Below, piece by piece: positions 1 through 5,300 of a stretch of DNA of 5,300 nucleotides. The DNA comes from Thomasclavelia sp. (GTDB lineage: Bacteria > Bacillota_I > Bacilli_A > Erysipelotrichales > Erysipelotrichaceae). Location of the stretch: assembly GCA_020024765.1 (NCBI GenBank), contig JAHHTG010000076.1, positions 1 through 5,300 on the forward strand, written 5' to 3'. A model generated the notes under the pieces. The model had not been told where the DNA came from. It was given only the letters and a program-made list of their open reading frames with translations, and did no database searches. Position 1 is the first letter of the stretch. The number at the start of each line of letters is the position of its first letter. Position numbers and translations under genes: made by a program.

Positions 1-275
1 GCATTAACATTTGCGCCCAATTCCATAAAACGTCCCATAACGTCTCCTTCTTCATCTTCAAAGACCTTATGTTCCATGAAGTGAGCAATGCCAGGATGAA
101 AATCATAGTGCTTGCCATGATAATTTTGGTGAATATCAAGCGCACCATAAGGCGTGCCAAAAGCACATGCTGAACTAATGTAATCAGGTTTGTGGAAAAT
201 ATAAACCTTTAAGCCATTAGGCATTTCTTCAAAATAACATTTTTCATCAATTTTAGGGTAATTAATTATTTCCAT
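1..275 (-). CDS. ymfH: M16-family zinc peptidase, YmfH-like (N-terminal part only)
   Basis: This gene runs off the left edge of the window, leaving 91 codons plus two bases. The ATG at 275-273 is preceded by AGAGGT at 283-288, seven bases upstream, inside the end of the previous gene; the two genes overlap by 14 bases. The translation contains the inverted zinc-binding motif HFMEH at residues 65-69. In M16 proteases (pitrilysin and processing-peptidase family) the two histidines bind zinc and the glutamate activates water. The following K-V-F-E-D-E-E-G-D and G-A-N-V-N segment matches the family pattern after HxxEH. The upstream F-G-T/P-Y-G-A-L-D segment is also typical of YmfH, where a normal M16B protein has a shorter link. 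The third zinc ligand, a downstream glutamate, lies outside the window. It is probably cytoplasmic because no signal peptide is visible, and probably the catalytic partner of the preceding gene. Its substrate is unknown. The family call is firm; YmfH rather than another M16B rests on context. Confidence 0.9.
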   Translation of the reverse strand, partial: MEIINYPKIDEKCYFEEMPNGLKVYIFHKPDYISSACAFGTPYGALDIHQNYHGKHYDFHPGIAHFMEHKVFEDEEGDVMGRFMELGANVN

Positions 276-1500
276 CTTGTGTACCTCTTAATACATAAAC
301 TAAACGACGCTTATAAGTTTTGGCAACTTCAGCAATATCTTCAGCAGTAACTTTTTCAATAATCGCAATAATATCTTCGATTGATTGATTTTTATGAAGA
401 ACATCTTGATTATGTAAGAAATTTAAATATGATTTCGCATCATCGCGAATCGAAAGCAGATTGTTAATAATATATTGCTTAGCTGCATTGAATTCATTTT
501 CATTGAAATTCTTTTCAGCAATCATCTTTACACATTCATCAGTTAAACGAACAATTTCGTCAGCATCCTTATAACTAATCGCTGAAGAAACAACTGATAA
601 ACCTTCACCTTTATACACTTGCGAATTAATCGAATAACATAAACTGCGTTTTTCACGCACTTCAGTAAACAATAGCGAATTTGGCACAAGACCCAAGAAT
701 GCATCCATCACCATCCACTTATAATATTCATCTGTTTCATTAGAATAAGTCGTTTCATAGATAATTTTTAAATATGATTGTGACATTTCTTTTGAATCTT
801 CAATCGTGCCAAAATCTTTTAAAGTTAGTTTGGCACGATAAAGTTCTGAAATACTTCGATCTTTAAATCCGAATTGTTTAAATTCTTTATATAAAGCATC
901 CTCATCGATATCACCAATGACGTACATATAAATTGTACTATCGTTAATTAACGATGCATAAGCTTCTTGCAATAAATTCAAATCTAAACTGCTCAACAAA
1001 TCACGACGATCAGCTAAGACATTCTTTAAATGATTATCTTCACCAATAATCGCAAGCGATTTTTGCTTCGCAATATACATTGGATCTTCAAGTTTTCTCA
1101 AAATTCTAGCTGCATAAAGACGTTTAAATTCATCCAATAAACCCTCGGTAAATAAAGGATTAAATAAGGTTTCCTTAATATAACGACATTGATCAGCATA
1201 AGTCATATCTTCTACAAACTTTGGGTTTAAAAATTGATAGTAATATGTAAATGTTTCTGTATCAAAGTTCAATTGACGATATGCATCTACAGAATTGCCA
1301 TAAAGCATATTCTTAATAGATGCCATCTTTTCTTTTGTTGGATACAGTTTTGAGTATTCACCAATAATATCATTCAAGCAAATACCAGCTAAATGGTATT
1401 TTTCTTCATATGGTTTAACAAATTTAAATGCATATGTAATATGTTTGTATTTTCGAGTTGGAATAAATGTAACTTTAACATTCTTCGCTAATTCAAGCAT
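262..1500 (-). CDS. ymfF: M16-family peptidase-like protein, YmfF-like, lacking the zinc motif
   Basis: This 412-residue protein is the usual length for a two-domain M16B subunit. The start is fixed by a perfect AAGGAGGT at 1506-1513, five bases before the ATG. The N-terminal M16 domain (roughly residues 1-160) has no HxxEH: where the zinc motif should fall (about residues 36-75) the sequence reads L-A-G-I-C-L-N-D-I-I-G-E-Y-S. The C-terminal M16 domain (about 185-355) keeps the motif V-R-E-K-R-S-L-C-Y. Its R282 and Y289 have the seven-residue spacing of the substrate-contacting Arg/Tyr pair in pitrilysin-type enzymes. Zinc in one subunit and R/Y in the other is the known arrangement of heterodimeric M16B proteases, so I infer that it complexes with the overlapping downstream HFMEH protein. 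No signal peptide or membrane segment is seen. It is separated from the transporter operon by a terminator and may have its own promoter at 1548-1556. Substrate unknown. Confidence 0.88.
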   Translation of the reverse strand: MLELAKNVKVTFIPTRKYKHITYAFKFVKPYEEKYHLAGICLNDIIGEYSKLYPTKEKMASIKNMLYGNSVDAYRQLNFDTETFTYYYQFLNPKFVEDMTYADQCRYIKETLFNPLFTEGLLDEFKRLYAARILRKLEDPMYIAKQKSLAIIGEDNHLKNVLADRRDLLSSLDLNLLQEAYASLINDSTIYMYVIGDIDEDALYKEFKQFGFKDRSISELYRAKLTLKDFGTIEDSKEMSQSYLKIIYETTYSNETDEYYKWMVMDAFLGLVPNSLLFTEVREKRSLCYSINSQVYKGEGLSVVSSAISYKDADEIVRLTDECVKMIAEKNFNENEFNAAKQYIINNLLSIRDDAKSYLNFLHNQDVLHKNQSIEDIIAIIEKVTAEDIAEVAKTYKRRLVYVLRGTQDGNN

Positions 1501-1505
1501 GTTGT

Positions 1506-1513
1506 ACCTCCTT
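1506..1513 (-). promoter_or_regulatory. Strong ribosome binding site of the ymfF-like gene
   Basis: On the minus strand AAGGAGGT stands five bases before the ATG at 1500-1498. It is a full match to the anti-Shine-Dalgarno sequence and lies only five bases past the U-tract of the terminator at 1519-1546. No room for a separate promoter is left between hairpin and gene. Confidence 0.85.
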
Positions 1514-1518
1514 AAATT

Positions 1519-1546
1519 AAAAAAACTCTAGGATAATCCTAGAGTT
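1519..1546 (-). terminator. Intrinsic terminator between nupC-like and ymfF-like genes
   Basis: On the minus strand AACTCTAGGA, a three-base loop (TTA) and TCCTAGAGTT form a perfect 10-bp stem at 1546-1524. The T-run continues to 1519, giving seven consecutive Ts counting the end of the stem. It lies 12 bases after the stop codon of the second permease (1561-1559) and fits termination of the nupABC transcript. The opposite strand has only T-T-A-A-T-T after the stem, so it is less convincing as a plus-strand terminator. The four G-C pairs make the stem moderately stable, and partial read-through into ymfF is possible. Confidence 0.85.
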
Positions 1547-1547
1547 A

Positions 1548-1556
1548 ATTATAGCA
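1548..1556 (-). promoter_or_regulatory. Candidate extended -10 promoter for the ymfF-ymfH pair
   Basis: The minus strand reads TGCTATAAT at 1556-1548: a perfect TATAAT with the TGn extension. No good -35 is visible at 16-18 bases; the hexamer at a 17-base spacing is GATGCG, inside the end of the permease gene. Extended -10 promoters can work without a -35. The predicted start, seven to eight bases downstream, falls at about 1541-1540, inside the left arm of the terminator hairpin. This leaves a leader of about 40 bases before ymfF. Promoter activity is inferred from the motif only. Confidence 0.55.
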
Positions 1557-1558
1557 TC

Positions 1559-2518
1559 TTATCGTTTACCCGCATCGTAAATTTGACCTTCAGCCTTTGG
1601 TGCTGCTGACTTACCTGAGAAGACAACTAAGGCAACAACAGTTAGGATATAAGGGAATGCAATGAAGAATTCACTTGGAATATTTGAGATAAGCGGAATG
1701 AATGATGCATATGTTCCAAGAGCTGTTGAGAAGCCGAAGAACAAACCAGCACCAAGGACACCCCATGGATTCCATTTACCAAAGATCAAGGCAGCAATCG
1801 AAATGAAACCAACACCGTGAATTGAAGCCGCAGTAAATTGAATACCAGAAGTTAATACCATACAAGCACCCGCTAGACCAGCAAGAGCACCAGAAAGTAA
1901 AACGCCAATCCAACGCATCTTATAAACATTAATACCAGCAGAAGCTGATGCATGCGGATTTTCACCACAAGATCTTAGTCTTAAACCAAATGGTGTCTTG
2001 AAGGCAACGTACCATACAAGCACAACTAAGATTAAAGCTATAAAGATTGTAGGATAAATATTCTTAAACATCATATCACCAAGTACAGGAATATCAGCTA
2101 GTAAAGGAACTTCTTTAACACGTGACAAACCAGTTCTAAATGATTCAGTTCTTTGTTTAGCAAATAAGATTTGACATAAGTAAACCGATAAACCAGTTGC
2201 AAGCATATTAACAGCAGTACCAGCAATTGTTTGGTCGGCTTTTAAGTTAATTGCTGAAACACCTAACAAAATTGAATAAATAGTACCAACAACAACCGCA
2301 ATACCTAAACTGATATATCCTGCGTAAGCAGAAACACTAGGAATTTGTTCAAGGAAGTAACATGATGCCGCAGCTGAGAAAGCACCCATAACCATGATAC
2401 CTTCAATAGCGATATTAACTACACCCGAACGTTCAGAGAATAATCCACCTAAAGCAGCAATAATGATTGGAGCAGCAACCAATAGAGCCGATGGACACAT
2501 TTGAATAAAGATATTCAT
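1559..2518 (-). CDS. nupC: Nucleoside ABC transporter permease, NupC/YufQ-like
   Basis: This 319-residue, very hydrophobic protein belongs to the BPD_transp_2 permease superfamily, in the branch working with BMP-family nucleoside-binding lipoproteins. Roughly eight membrane segments can be seen, near residues 8-27, 38-55, 65-90, 97-120, 153-172, 203-224, 235-262 and 285-301. Family markers are E-R-S-G-V-V-N-I-A-I-E-G at 29-40, and the cytoplasmic coupling loop F-K-T-P-F-G-L-R-L-R-S-C-G-E-N-P at about 173-188, which contacts the ATPase. The start ATG shares one base with the stop of the preceding permease (TAATG), so translation is probably coupled. AAAGGAG at 2529-2535 lies ten bases upstream. 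It would form the transmembrane channel with the neighbouring permease and take up nucleosides. The nucleoside assignment comes from gene order and family resemblance; branched-chain amino acid or sugar permeases share the fold but usually have different gene sets. Confidence 0.9.
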   Translation of the reverse strand: MNIFIQMCPSALLVAAPIIIAALGGLFSERSGVVNIAIEGIMVMGAFSAAASCYFLEQIPSVSAYAGYISLGIAVVVGTIYSILLGVSAINLKADQTIAGTAVNMLATGLSVYLCQILFAKQRTESFRTGLSRVKEVPLLADIPVLGDMMFKNIYPTIFIALILVVLVWYVAFKTPFGLRLRSCGENPHASASAGINVYKMRWIGVLLSGALAGLAGACMVLTSGIQFTAASIHGVGFISIAALIFGKWNPWGVLGAGLFFGFSTALGTYASFIPLISNIPSEFFIAFPYILTVVALVVFSGKSAAPKAEGQIYDAGKR

Positions 2519-3615
2519 TATTTAGTTTCTCCTTTCATTTCATGGCTTTCAGTACGTTTGACTTCCATCTTTAGAAGTACATACTTAATAGCATTTTGTA
2601 ATGCAACGAATAAGATAATTGATGACGAAACAATTTGGCTGACTTCACGAGGAATACCAGAAGTTTGTAAAATTGGTTCTGAAACCTTCAATAAACCAAA
2701 TAACATACTTGCAAATAATGTTCCTAACGCATTACAGTTACCTACTAATGCAACCGCAATACCATCAAAACCATAGTTTTCAGTAACGGCTAAGATACGG
2801 CCATAACCGAAAGTACCTTGAACAATCATCGCTCCACCAAGACCAGCTAAGAAACCAGAAATCATGATTGATAAAATAATTGATCGATTAGCTTTAATAC
2901 CGGCATATTGTGCGCCATCTTTGTTGAAACCAGTTGCACGTAGAGAATAACCAAAACTTGTCTTCTCCATGATAAACCAGTAAATAACTAAAGCCAAAAT
3001 AACAATAATGAATCCCCAGTGCAAACGTGAGTGATTTGTAATACTTGATAAAAATTCGCTTGAGAAACTCATATTTGAAGGAATATCAACTGTACGGACC
3101 ATTGTTGATCCCGGTAAAGCTTTAATAACATAGTTGGATGTATACATCGCAACATAGTTCAACATAATACCAGTAACAACTTCCGAAATATTAAACTTAA
3201 CCTTCAATAGACCTGGCACAAAAGCCCATAGAGCACCACCAAGTCCACCAACAAATGCACAAATAACAGCGGCAAATGGTGTTTTGATTGGGCATAGAAT
3301 AGCAAATGTAACTGCAAACAATGACCCCATAATAACTTGGCCTTCAGAACCAATATTGAACATGCCACAACGATAAGCAAAACCAATTGCTAAACCTGTA
3401 AGAACAAGTGGCATTGAAGTTACAAGGAATTCACCAGGATAACGAGCATTGAAATGACCACCAGCTTTGATACCTGTTGCACCTTGGAATAAACCTGTAA
3501 ATAACGAAATTGGGTTACGTCCAGAAAGCGCTAGAATAACAACCCCTAATAAAATACCTAAAATAACGGAAATCACAGGGATTAGAATTTTTTCATATTT
3601 CTTACTCTTACTCAT
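2518..3615 (-). CDS. nupB: Nucleoside ABC transporter permease, NupB/YufP-like
   Basis: I take the start at the ATG 3615-3613, giving 365 residues beginning M-S-K-S-K-K. GGAGG (3621-3625) stands five bases before it. The upstream alternative at 3636 is a GTG with no clear ribosome binding site. With this start the gene overlaps the ATPase gene by eight bases (ATGAGTAA), a classic coupling arrangement. The protein is a BPD_transp_2 permease with an N-terminal membrane anchor (about 9-30) and further segments near 62-81, 92-110, 113-135, 143-165, 200-215, 246-266, 282-310 and 327-347. Markers are F-N-I-G-S-E-G-Q at 86-93, the coupling loop E-K-T-S-F-G-Y-S-L-R-A-T-G-F-N at about 217-231, and N-Y-G-F-D-G-I-A-V-A-L at 280-290. 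The N-I-G-x-E-G-Q form is typical of the nucleoside branch. It pairs with the shorter downstream permease. Its C-terminus is charged and cytoplasmic-looking. Confidence 0.9.
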   Translation of the reverse strand: MSKSKKYEKILIPVISVILGILLGVVILALSGRNPISLFTGLFQGATGIKAGGHFNARYPGEFLVTSMPLVLTGLAIGFAYRCGMFNIGSEGQVIMGSLFAVTFAILCPIKTPFAAVICAFVGGLGGALWAFVPGLLKVKFNISEVVTGIMLNYVAMYTSNYVIKALPGSTMVRTVDIPSNMSFSSEFLSSITNHSRLHWGFIIVILALVIYWFIMEKTSFGYSLRATGFNKDGAQYAGIKANRSIILSIMISGFLAGLGGAMIVQGTFGYGRILAVTENYGFDGIAVALVGNCNALGTLFASMLFGLLKVSEPILQTSGIPREVSQIVSSSIILFVALQNAIKYVLLKMEVKRTESHEMKGETK

Positions 3616-5137
3616 TAGATCCTCCACGCTTTCCACCGGCCATCAATAATCCTAGTTCATGTTCATTTGTTTCCTTAGAATTTAAGATACCAGTAATTTC
3701 TCCAGAGAACATAACAGCAATACGGTCAGACAATGACATGATTTCATCTAGTTCAAATGAAACTAATAAAACCGCTTTACCTTTGTTACGTTCTTCAACG
3801 ATACGACTGTGAATATATTCGATAGCACCGACGTCTAGTCCACGAGTTGGTTGTACAACAATTAATAAATCGCTTGAACGATCAACTTCACGTGCAACAA
3901 TAGCCTTTTGTTGGTTACCACCAGACATTGAACGTACAATTGTTTCAATACCTTGACCACTGCGAACATCAAATTCTTCTGTTAGACGTTTGCCATATTC
4001 ATCAATCGCTTTATTATTTAAAATACCATGTTTTGAAAAAGGAGCACGATCATAATTATGAACGATATAATTTTCCTTAAGTTTGAAATCAAGAATTAAA
4101 CCGTGTTTTTGACGATCTTCAGGCACATGAGATAAACCAGCATCATAACGTTTACGAACATTATAATGCGTAATATCTTGACCATTTAAAATAATTTGTC
4201 CAGATTCAACTTTGCTTAAACCAGTTAAAGCATAAACAAGTTCACTTTGACCATTACCATCAATACCAGCAACACCTAAAATTTCGCCACCTCTGATATC
4301 AAACGATACACCTTTAACAGCTTCTAATCCTCTGGCATTCTTACAGTGTAAATCTTTAACATCAAGAATGACATCACCCAAATCGTGATCTTCTTTATTC
4401 ACCTTAAATTCAACATCACGACCAACCATTAGTTTAGCCATTTGTGCTTCATCAACATCAGCGACATTGACTGTATCAATAACTTTACCACGTCTTAAAA
4501 CTGTGCAGACATCAGCGACAGCTTTGATTTCTTTTAATTTATGCGTAATCAAAAGAATTGTTTTGCCTTCATTCTTAAGATTCTTCATAATTTGCATTAA
4601 TTCATCAATTTCTTGAGGAGTTAATACGGCTGTTGGTTCATCAAAGATTAAAATATCTGAATTGCGATATAACATCTTTAAGATTTCAACACGTTGTTGC
4701 ATACCAACTGTAATATCTTGGATTTTCGCATTAGGATCAACTTTTAGACCATAGCGATCTCCTAATTCTTTAATTTTCTTAGAAGCGTTCTTAAACTCCA
4801 TTAATTGAAGAGACTTCTTATTTTCTCTTCCTAAAACAATGTTTTCAGTTACAGTAAAAATATCAACTAATTTAAAGTGTTGGTGAACCATACCAATACC
4901 TAAGTCGTTCGCAATATTTGGGTCAGTAATCTTAACTGGTTGACCATTAATACGAATTTCACCTTTGGTAGGTTGATACATACCAAATAGAATTGACATC
5001 AATGTTGATTTACCGGCACCATTTTCGCCAAGTAGAGCGTGAATTGTACCCTTTTTAACTTTTATTGTAACGTCATCGTTTGCTACAATGCCCGGGAATT
5101 CCTTTGTAATATGTAGCATTTCGATAGCGTATTCCAT
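3608..5137 (-). CDS. nupA: Nucleoside ABC transporter ATP-binding protein with two ABC domains, NupA/YufO-like
   Basis: This 509-residue protein has two fused ATP-binding domains and powers the importer from the cytoplasmic face. Domain 1 has Walker A G-E-N-G-A-G-K-S-T (37-45), a Q-loop glutamine at 86 in H-Q-H-F-K-L, a signature of V-G-M-Q-Q (144-148) in place of LSGGQ, Walker B ending D-E-P-T (166-169) and H-loop His199. Domain 2 is degenerate: its Walker A is G-I-D-G-N-G-Q-S with no lysine (291-298), Walker B reads Q-P-T-R-G-L-D with Gln429 for the catalytic Glu, and Ser460 replaces the H-loop histidine. Its signature M-S-G-G-N-Q-Q (404-410) is intact. The pattern is standard for the BMP-associated nucleoside ATPases and resembles the sugar ATPases RbsA and MglA, from which V-G-M-Q-Q and the two following permeases separate it. 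AGGAGG (5144-5149) lies six bases before the ATG. It is first gene after the promoter at 5166-5193. Confidence 0.93.
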   Translation of the reverse strand: MEYAIEMLHITKEFPGIVANDDVTIKVKKGTIHALLGENGAGKSTLMSILFGMYQPTKGEIRINGQPVKITDPNIANDLGIGMVHQHFKLVDIFTVTENIVLGRENKKSLQLMEFKNASKKIKELGDRYGLKVDPNAKIQDITVGMQQRVEILKMLYRNSDILIFDEPTAVLTPQEIDELMQIMKNLKNEGKTILLITHKLKEIKAVADVCTVLRRGKVIDTVNVADVDEAQMAKLMVGRDVEFKVNKEDHDLGDVILDVKDLHCKNARGLEAVKGVSFDIRGGEILGVAGIDGNGQSELVYALTGLSKVESGQIILNGQDITHYNVRKRYDAGLSHVPEDRQKHGLILDFKLKENYIVHNYDRAPFSKHGILNNKAIDEYGKRLTEEFDVRSGQGIETIVRSMSGGNQQKAIVAREVDRSSDLLIVVQPTRGLDVGAIEYIHSRIVEERNKGKAVLLVSFELDEIMSLSDRIAVMFSGEITGILNSKETNEHELGLLMAGGKRGGSNE

Positions 5138-5165
5138 AGTGTTCCTCCTCTTTTCTACAATAGAA

Positions 5166-5193
5166 ATTATAACATAATTGTTTTGAGTTTAAG
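5166..5193 (-). promoter_or_regulatory. Probable promoter of the nupABC operon
   Basis: The minus strand has TGTTATAAT at 5174-5166, a perfect -10 with the TGn extension. A weak -35, CTTAAA, lies at 5193-5188 with a 16-base spacer. The start would be near 5158, giving a leader of about 20 bases, too short for a riboswitch. The short leader and the strong ribosome binding site favour control at initiation rather than by attenuation. A 6-bp inverted repeat (TTTCTA/TAGAAA, 5152-5166) overlaps the predicted start but is AT-rich and may be chance. Confidence 0.7.
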
Positions 5194-5201
5194 ACCCAAA
5201 A
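5181..5201. promoter_or_regulatory. Imperfect inverted repeat over the nupA -35 region, candidate operator
   Basis: On the plus strand TTTTGAGT (5181-5188) and ACCCAAAA (5194-5201) are inverted copies with seven of eight positions matching and a five-base centre. The element covers the weak -35 hexamer, the expected place for a repressor. No known consensus was recognised, and it does not match the CodY box. In this AT-rich stretch a chance repeat is possible. Confidence 0.3.
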
Positions 5202-5202
5202 T

Positions 5203-5216
5203 TTAAAGCGTTTACA
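5203..5216 (-). promoter_or_regulatory. cre-like site (CcpA or another LacI-family regulator)
   Basis: The minus strand reads TGTAAACGCTTTAA. It fits the Bacillus cre consensus TGWAANCGNTNWCA at every defined position except the penultimate C. Its centre is about 50 bases upstream of the predicted nupA start, just before the -35. That position would suit either activation or interference with RNA polymerase. A central CG flanked by A- and T-rich arms is also general for LacI/PurR-family operators, so the binding protein is not settled. Confidence 0.5.
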
Positions 5217-5227
5217 TTGATTTAATT

Positions 5228-5244
5228 AAAAAAGCCCACATTTG
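5228..5244 (-). terminator. Orphan 3' half of an intrinsic terminator (remnant)
   Basis: The minus strand reads CAAATGTGGGC followed by six Ts, which has the look of the descending arm and U-tract of a terminator. The matching arm (GCCCACATTTG on the minus strand) is not found upstream as far as the window edge; the sequence there is instead the putative insertion-sequence end. I infer that it terminated the gene preceding nupA and was split by insertion. Confidence 0.4.
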
Positions 5245-5254
5245 AATTGATATG

Positions 5255-5289
5255 TACCCTCTTTACTGGACAAACCAGTAAGGAGGGTA
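5255..5289 (+). promoter_or_regulatory. 15-bp hairpin hiding a ribosome binding site and resembling a terminator
   Basis: Arms 5255-5269 and 5275-5289 pair over 15 bp with one G-U wobble around the loop ACAAA. Six Ts follow at 5290-5295. The right arm contains AGGAGGG (5281-5287), the only plausible ribosome binding site for the ATG at 5296. In a plus-strand transcript the structure would both act as a terminator and block translation. On the minus strand the wobble becomes a C-A mismatch, so the plus orientation is favoured. In insertion sequences such hairpins silence the transposase when transcription enters from outside. Confidence 0.75.
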
Positions 5290-5295
5290 TTTTTT

Positions 5296-5300
5296 ATGCG
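5296..5300 (+). CDS. First codons of a plus-strand reading frame, possibly IS transposase orfA
   Basis: Only ATG-CG is in the window. The ATG stands eight bases after AGGAGGG at 5281-5287, a good spacing. Its position just inside a putative IS end suggests transposase orfA, but with less than two codons nothing can be said about the protein itself. Confidence 0.3.

Larger units (their letters stand above)
5253..5300 (+). mobile_element. Putative left end of an IS3-family (IS150-like) insertion sequence
   Basis: From 5253 the sequence begins TGTACCC and carries TGGACA about 15 bases in. This recalls IS150-group ends, which start TGTAC and have a TTGGACA-type block near position 20. It is followed by a long hairpin, a ribosome binding site and an ATG, in the order expected for the left end and orfA of such an element. 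The junction lies inside what appears to be a terminator of the neighbouring gene. The right end, the transposase and the target duplication are outside the window, so the call rests on end resemblance and layout only. A plain plus-strand gene with a leader hairpin is the alternative. Confidence 0.45.

Noticed and set aside
2501..2776. Plus-strand open frame of 91 codons opposite the two permease genes.
   Set aside because: It lies antisense to two well-supported overlapping genes, has no recognisable domain, and a ribosome binding site was not evident; it is best explained as a shadow of the minus-strand coding.
291..2839. Possible CRISPR array or tandem repeats.
   Set aside because: No regularly spaced direct repeats were seen; the recurring short words are codons of common residues in coding sequence.
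3204..3386. Minus-strand open frame of 60 codons inside the nupB-like gene in another frame.
   Set aside because: It is fully contained in a strongly supported permease gene; its hydrophobic character is an out-of-frame echo of the membrane segments.
3467..3649. Plus-strand open frame of 60 codons opposite the start of the nupB-like gene.
   Set aside because: It is antisense to real coding sequence, low in complexity for a protein and has no family resemblance.
3950..4230. Damaged second ATP-binding domain as a sign of gene decay in the nupA-like gene.
   Set aside because: The missing Walker A lysine, Gln for Glu in Walker B and Ser for the H-loop His are, to my knowledge, normal for this ATPase family, and the reading frame is intact.
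5138..5165. Riboswitch (purine or similar) in the nupA leader.
   Set aside because: The predicted leader is only about 20 bases, with no room for an aptamer.
5152..5166. Six-bp inverted repeat TTTCTA/TAGAAA over the predicted nupA start as a CodY or repressor site.
   Set aside because: The spacing and arms do not fit the CodY box, and an AT-rich 6-bp repeat is expected by chance in this composition.

Overview
The window is AT-rich and all clear genes lie on the minus strand, so it is read from high to low coordinates. Strong AGGAGG-type ribosome binding sites, U-tract terminators, TATAAT promoters with TGn extensions and a CcpA-like site all point to a low-GC Gram-positive (Bacillota). TGG is used for tryptophan, for example in the W-N-P-W stretch of the second permease, so nothing suggests a Mycoplasma-type code. 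I cannot name the genus; a gut-type lineage such as Erysipelotrichia is only an impression.

Layout in transcription order. Bases 5300-5138 form a dense intergenic region. At its right edge is what looks like the left end of an insertion sequence (IS3/IS150-like, pointing away from the operon), with a 15-bp hairpin and the first codon of a plus-strand reading frame. Next comes an orphan 3' half of an intrinsic terminator, a cre-like site, an imperfect inverted repeat and an extended -10 promoter. Three tightly overlapping genes follow: a tandem-domain ABC ATPase (NupA/YufO type, 5137-3608) and two BPD_transp_2-type permeases (NupB-like, 3615-2518; NupC-like, 2518-1559). Together they form the energised core of a BMP-family nucleoside importer. 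The substrate-binding lipoprotein that normally belongs to it is not in the window.

A perfect 10-bp terminator hairpin lies at 1519-1546, with a perfect extended -10 promoter immediately before it. Then come two M16-family peptidase-like genes: a YmfF-type protein without the zinc motif (1500-262) and the first 91 residues of a YmfH-type protein that carries HFMEH (275 to the window edge). They overlap by 14 bases and probably make an active/inactive pair, as in other M16B heterodimers.

The order ABC nucleoside importer then ymfF-ymfH is one I recall from Bacillus-type chromosomes, so this is probably a core chromosomal locus. The most noteworthy features are the nested terminator/promoter at 1519-1556 and the apparent IS insertion into a terminator just upstream of nupA. 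I see no evidence for a wholly new multi-gene system.
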